A DNA stretch of 64,000 nucleotides from Gracilariopsis chorda (lineage: Eukaryota > Rhodophyta > Florideophyceae > Gracilariales > Gracilariaceae): the NCBI GenBank assembly GCA_003194525.1, contig NBIV01000005.1, forward strand, positions 558,001-622,000, written 5' to 3'. Positions 63,331 through 64,000 of the stretch are shown here, piece by piece. The notes beneath the pieces were generated by a model. The model saw only the letters and a list, made by a program, of their open reading frames with translations. It made no database searches and had not been told where the DNA came from. Position numbers and translations under genes: made by a program. How positions within the stretch are numbered: position 1 is the first letter of the stretch; the number at the start of each line of letters is the position of its first letter.

Positions 63331-64000
63331 TTAGGATGAGCCGCTCGTTGGCGGTTGGTAGTTCGCAGACGCGAAAGCCAATAATTCGCTCACGCTGGTG
63401 AGGTTGGAAGGCGCAACCACTCCAATGGACTGGAGGTGAGCCCTGAGGGCAACGGCCTGAGGGTCCACGGGGACCGGAGATGCGGTAGACGGAGAAGCAT
63501 CCGCACTGGCGTCCATATTCCAGCCATCTGGAGCAGCCACATGCTGGCCGGATCCGTCGAGATCGTCGACCATCGCCGCTCCCGGGGCCACGGCCTCCTC
63601 CACCTCATCGGGGTCGTCATCCACCATTGGATCATCCTCGCAGGAACCGTGCCAGTCATCGGAAAACATGAACCCAACCGGGTGGCCTCGCGGAACGGAG
63701 CGTGGTACATCGCGTAACGCTAGCGCGTGAGCCCGTGAAGTCACGGATACCTCCCAAGGGTCATAGAAGAGGAAGTTGCCAGCGTTTGGATTTCTCCGGC
63801 CTGGAGAGCGATCATGCCTGGAAGGCTCACCGTCAGGGACGTTGGAGGCTGGGACTGTATCCCAGTTAACCATATCGATGGTGTTCAGAAGGCACTGAAG
63901 CTCATCCACATTGGCTTCGGATCCCAGAGGGATATAGAGATCCAATCGGCGGATAACCTGGCGTAGGTGAGGAGGAATGTACCACAGACGGTTCTTGTCG
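63331..64000 (-). CDS. Unidentified protein, partial (runs off the right edge)
   Basis: An open frame on the minus strand stays open to the window edge, so the N-terminus lies outside. At least 222 residues are seen: ...RLWYIPPHLRQVIRRLDLYIP at the start, then LQCLLNTIDMVNWDTV, a disordered middle, and an acidic Asp/Glu-rich and Pro/Ser-rich C-terminus. I recognise no domain. It could be a host gene, an antisense frame in the gypsy element, or a gag of a reversed neighbouring element; the length and lack of stops favour real coding. Confidence 0.4.
   Translation of the reverse strand, partial: DKNRLWYIPPHLRQVIRRLDLYIPLGSEANVDELQCLLNTIDMVNWDTVPASNVPDGEPSRHDRSPGRRNPNAGNFLFYDPWEVSVTSRAHALALRDVPRSVPRGHPVGFMFSDDWHGSCEDDPMVDDDPDEVEEAVAPGAAMVDDLDGSGQHVAAPDGWNMDASADASPSTASPVPVDPQAVALRAHLQSIGVVAPSNLTSVSELLAFASANYQPPTSGSS

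Noticed and set aside
1-64000. CRISPR arrays, rRNA genes, prokaryotic operons
   Set aside because: None was seen; the sequence is eukaryotic nuclear DNA and the only regular repeats are coding repeats, microsatellites, hairpins and transposon ends.

Overview
This is nuclear DNA of a eukaryote with compact, mostly intron-free genes. It best fits a multicellular red alga (a florideophyte such as Chondrus), but that is inference: the clues are a dense block of nearly intronless genes with very short intergenic spaces, a sulfotransferase-type Golgi protein, a plastid-targeted-looking protein, and an abrupt change to repeat-dominated DNA. No organelle or bacterial features were seen.

Layout. Bases 1-18,071 are a gene island with nine genes in mostly alternating orientation: RAD23 (-), a membrane-anchored sulfotransferase-like protein (-), a centromeric histone H3 with one 111-nt intron (-), TFIIE-beta (+), the splicing helicase PRP16 (-), an ArfGAP with Arg/Asp and Gly/Met repeats (+), a PH-like membrane protein (-), a large NB-ARC/WD40 STAND protein (+) and a five-bladed beta-propeller glycosidase-like protein (-). 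Several pairs share divergent promoters; others are convergent and nearly touch.

From about 18.1 kb onward transposable elements dominate. In order: a decayed PIF/Harbinger element; a solo LTR with a 5-bp target duplication; a 4.6-kb piggyBac-like DNA transposon with about 215-bp inverted repeats whose transposase appears split around a SAP-like plus YqaJ-like nuclease module; an apparently whole pair of PIF/Harbinger genes; a sparse stretch with two diverged copies of an unrecognised RGG-rich membrane protein family, a decayed adenylate-forming enzyme gene and a cluster of perfect hairpins; a broken Ty1/copia retrotransposon with a second solo LTR inserted at its 5' end; an inverted duplication of an unknown membrane-protein gene; a broken Ty3/gypsy element with a chromodomain; and an unidentified minus-strand frame running off the right edge.

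The housekeeping genes do not form a single pathway (protein turnover and DNA repair, centromere, transcription initiation, splicing, trafficking). The most unusual items are the piggyBac-like element with its nuclease insertion and CTAG target site, the intron-bearing CenH3, the SFTxPxP/RGG gene family, and the hairpin cluster at 40.5-40.9 kb.
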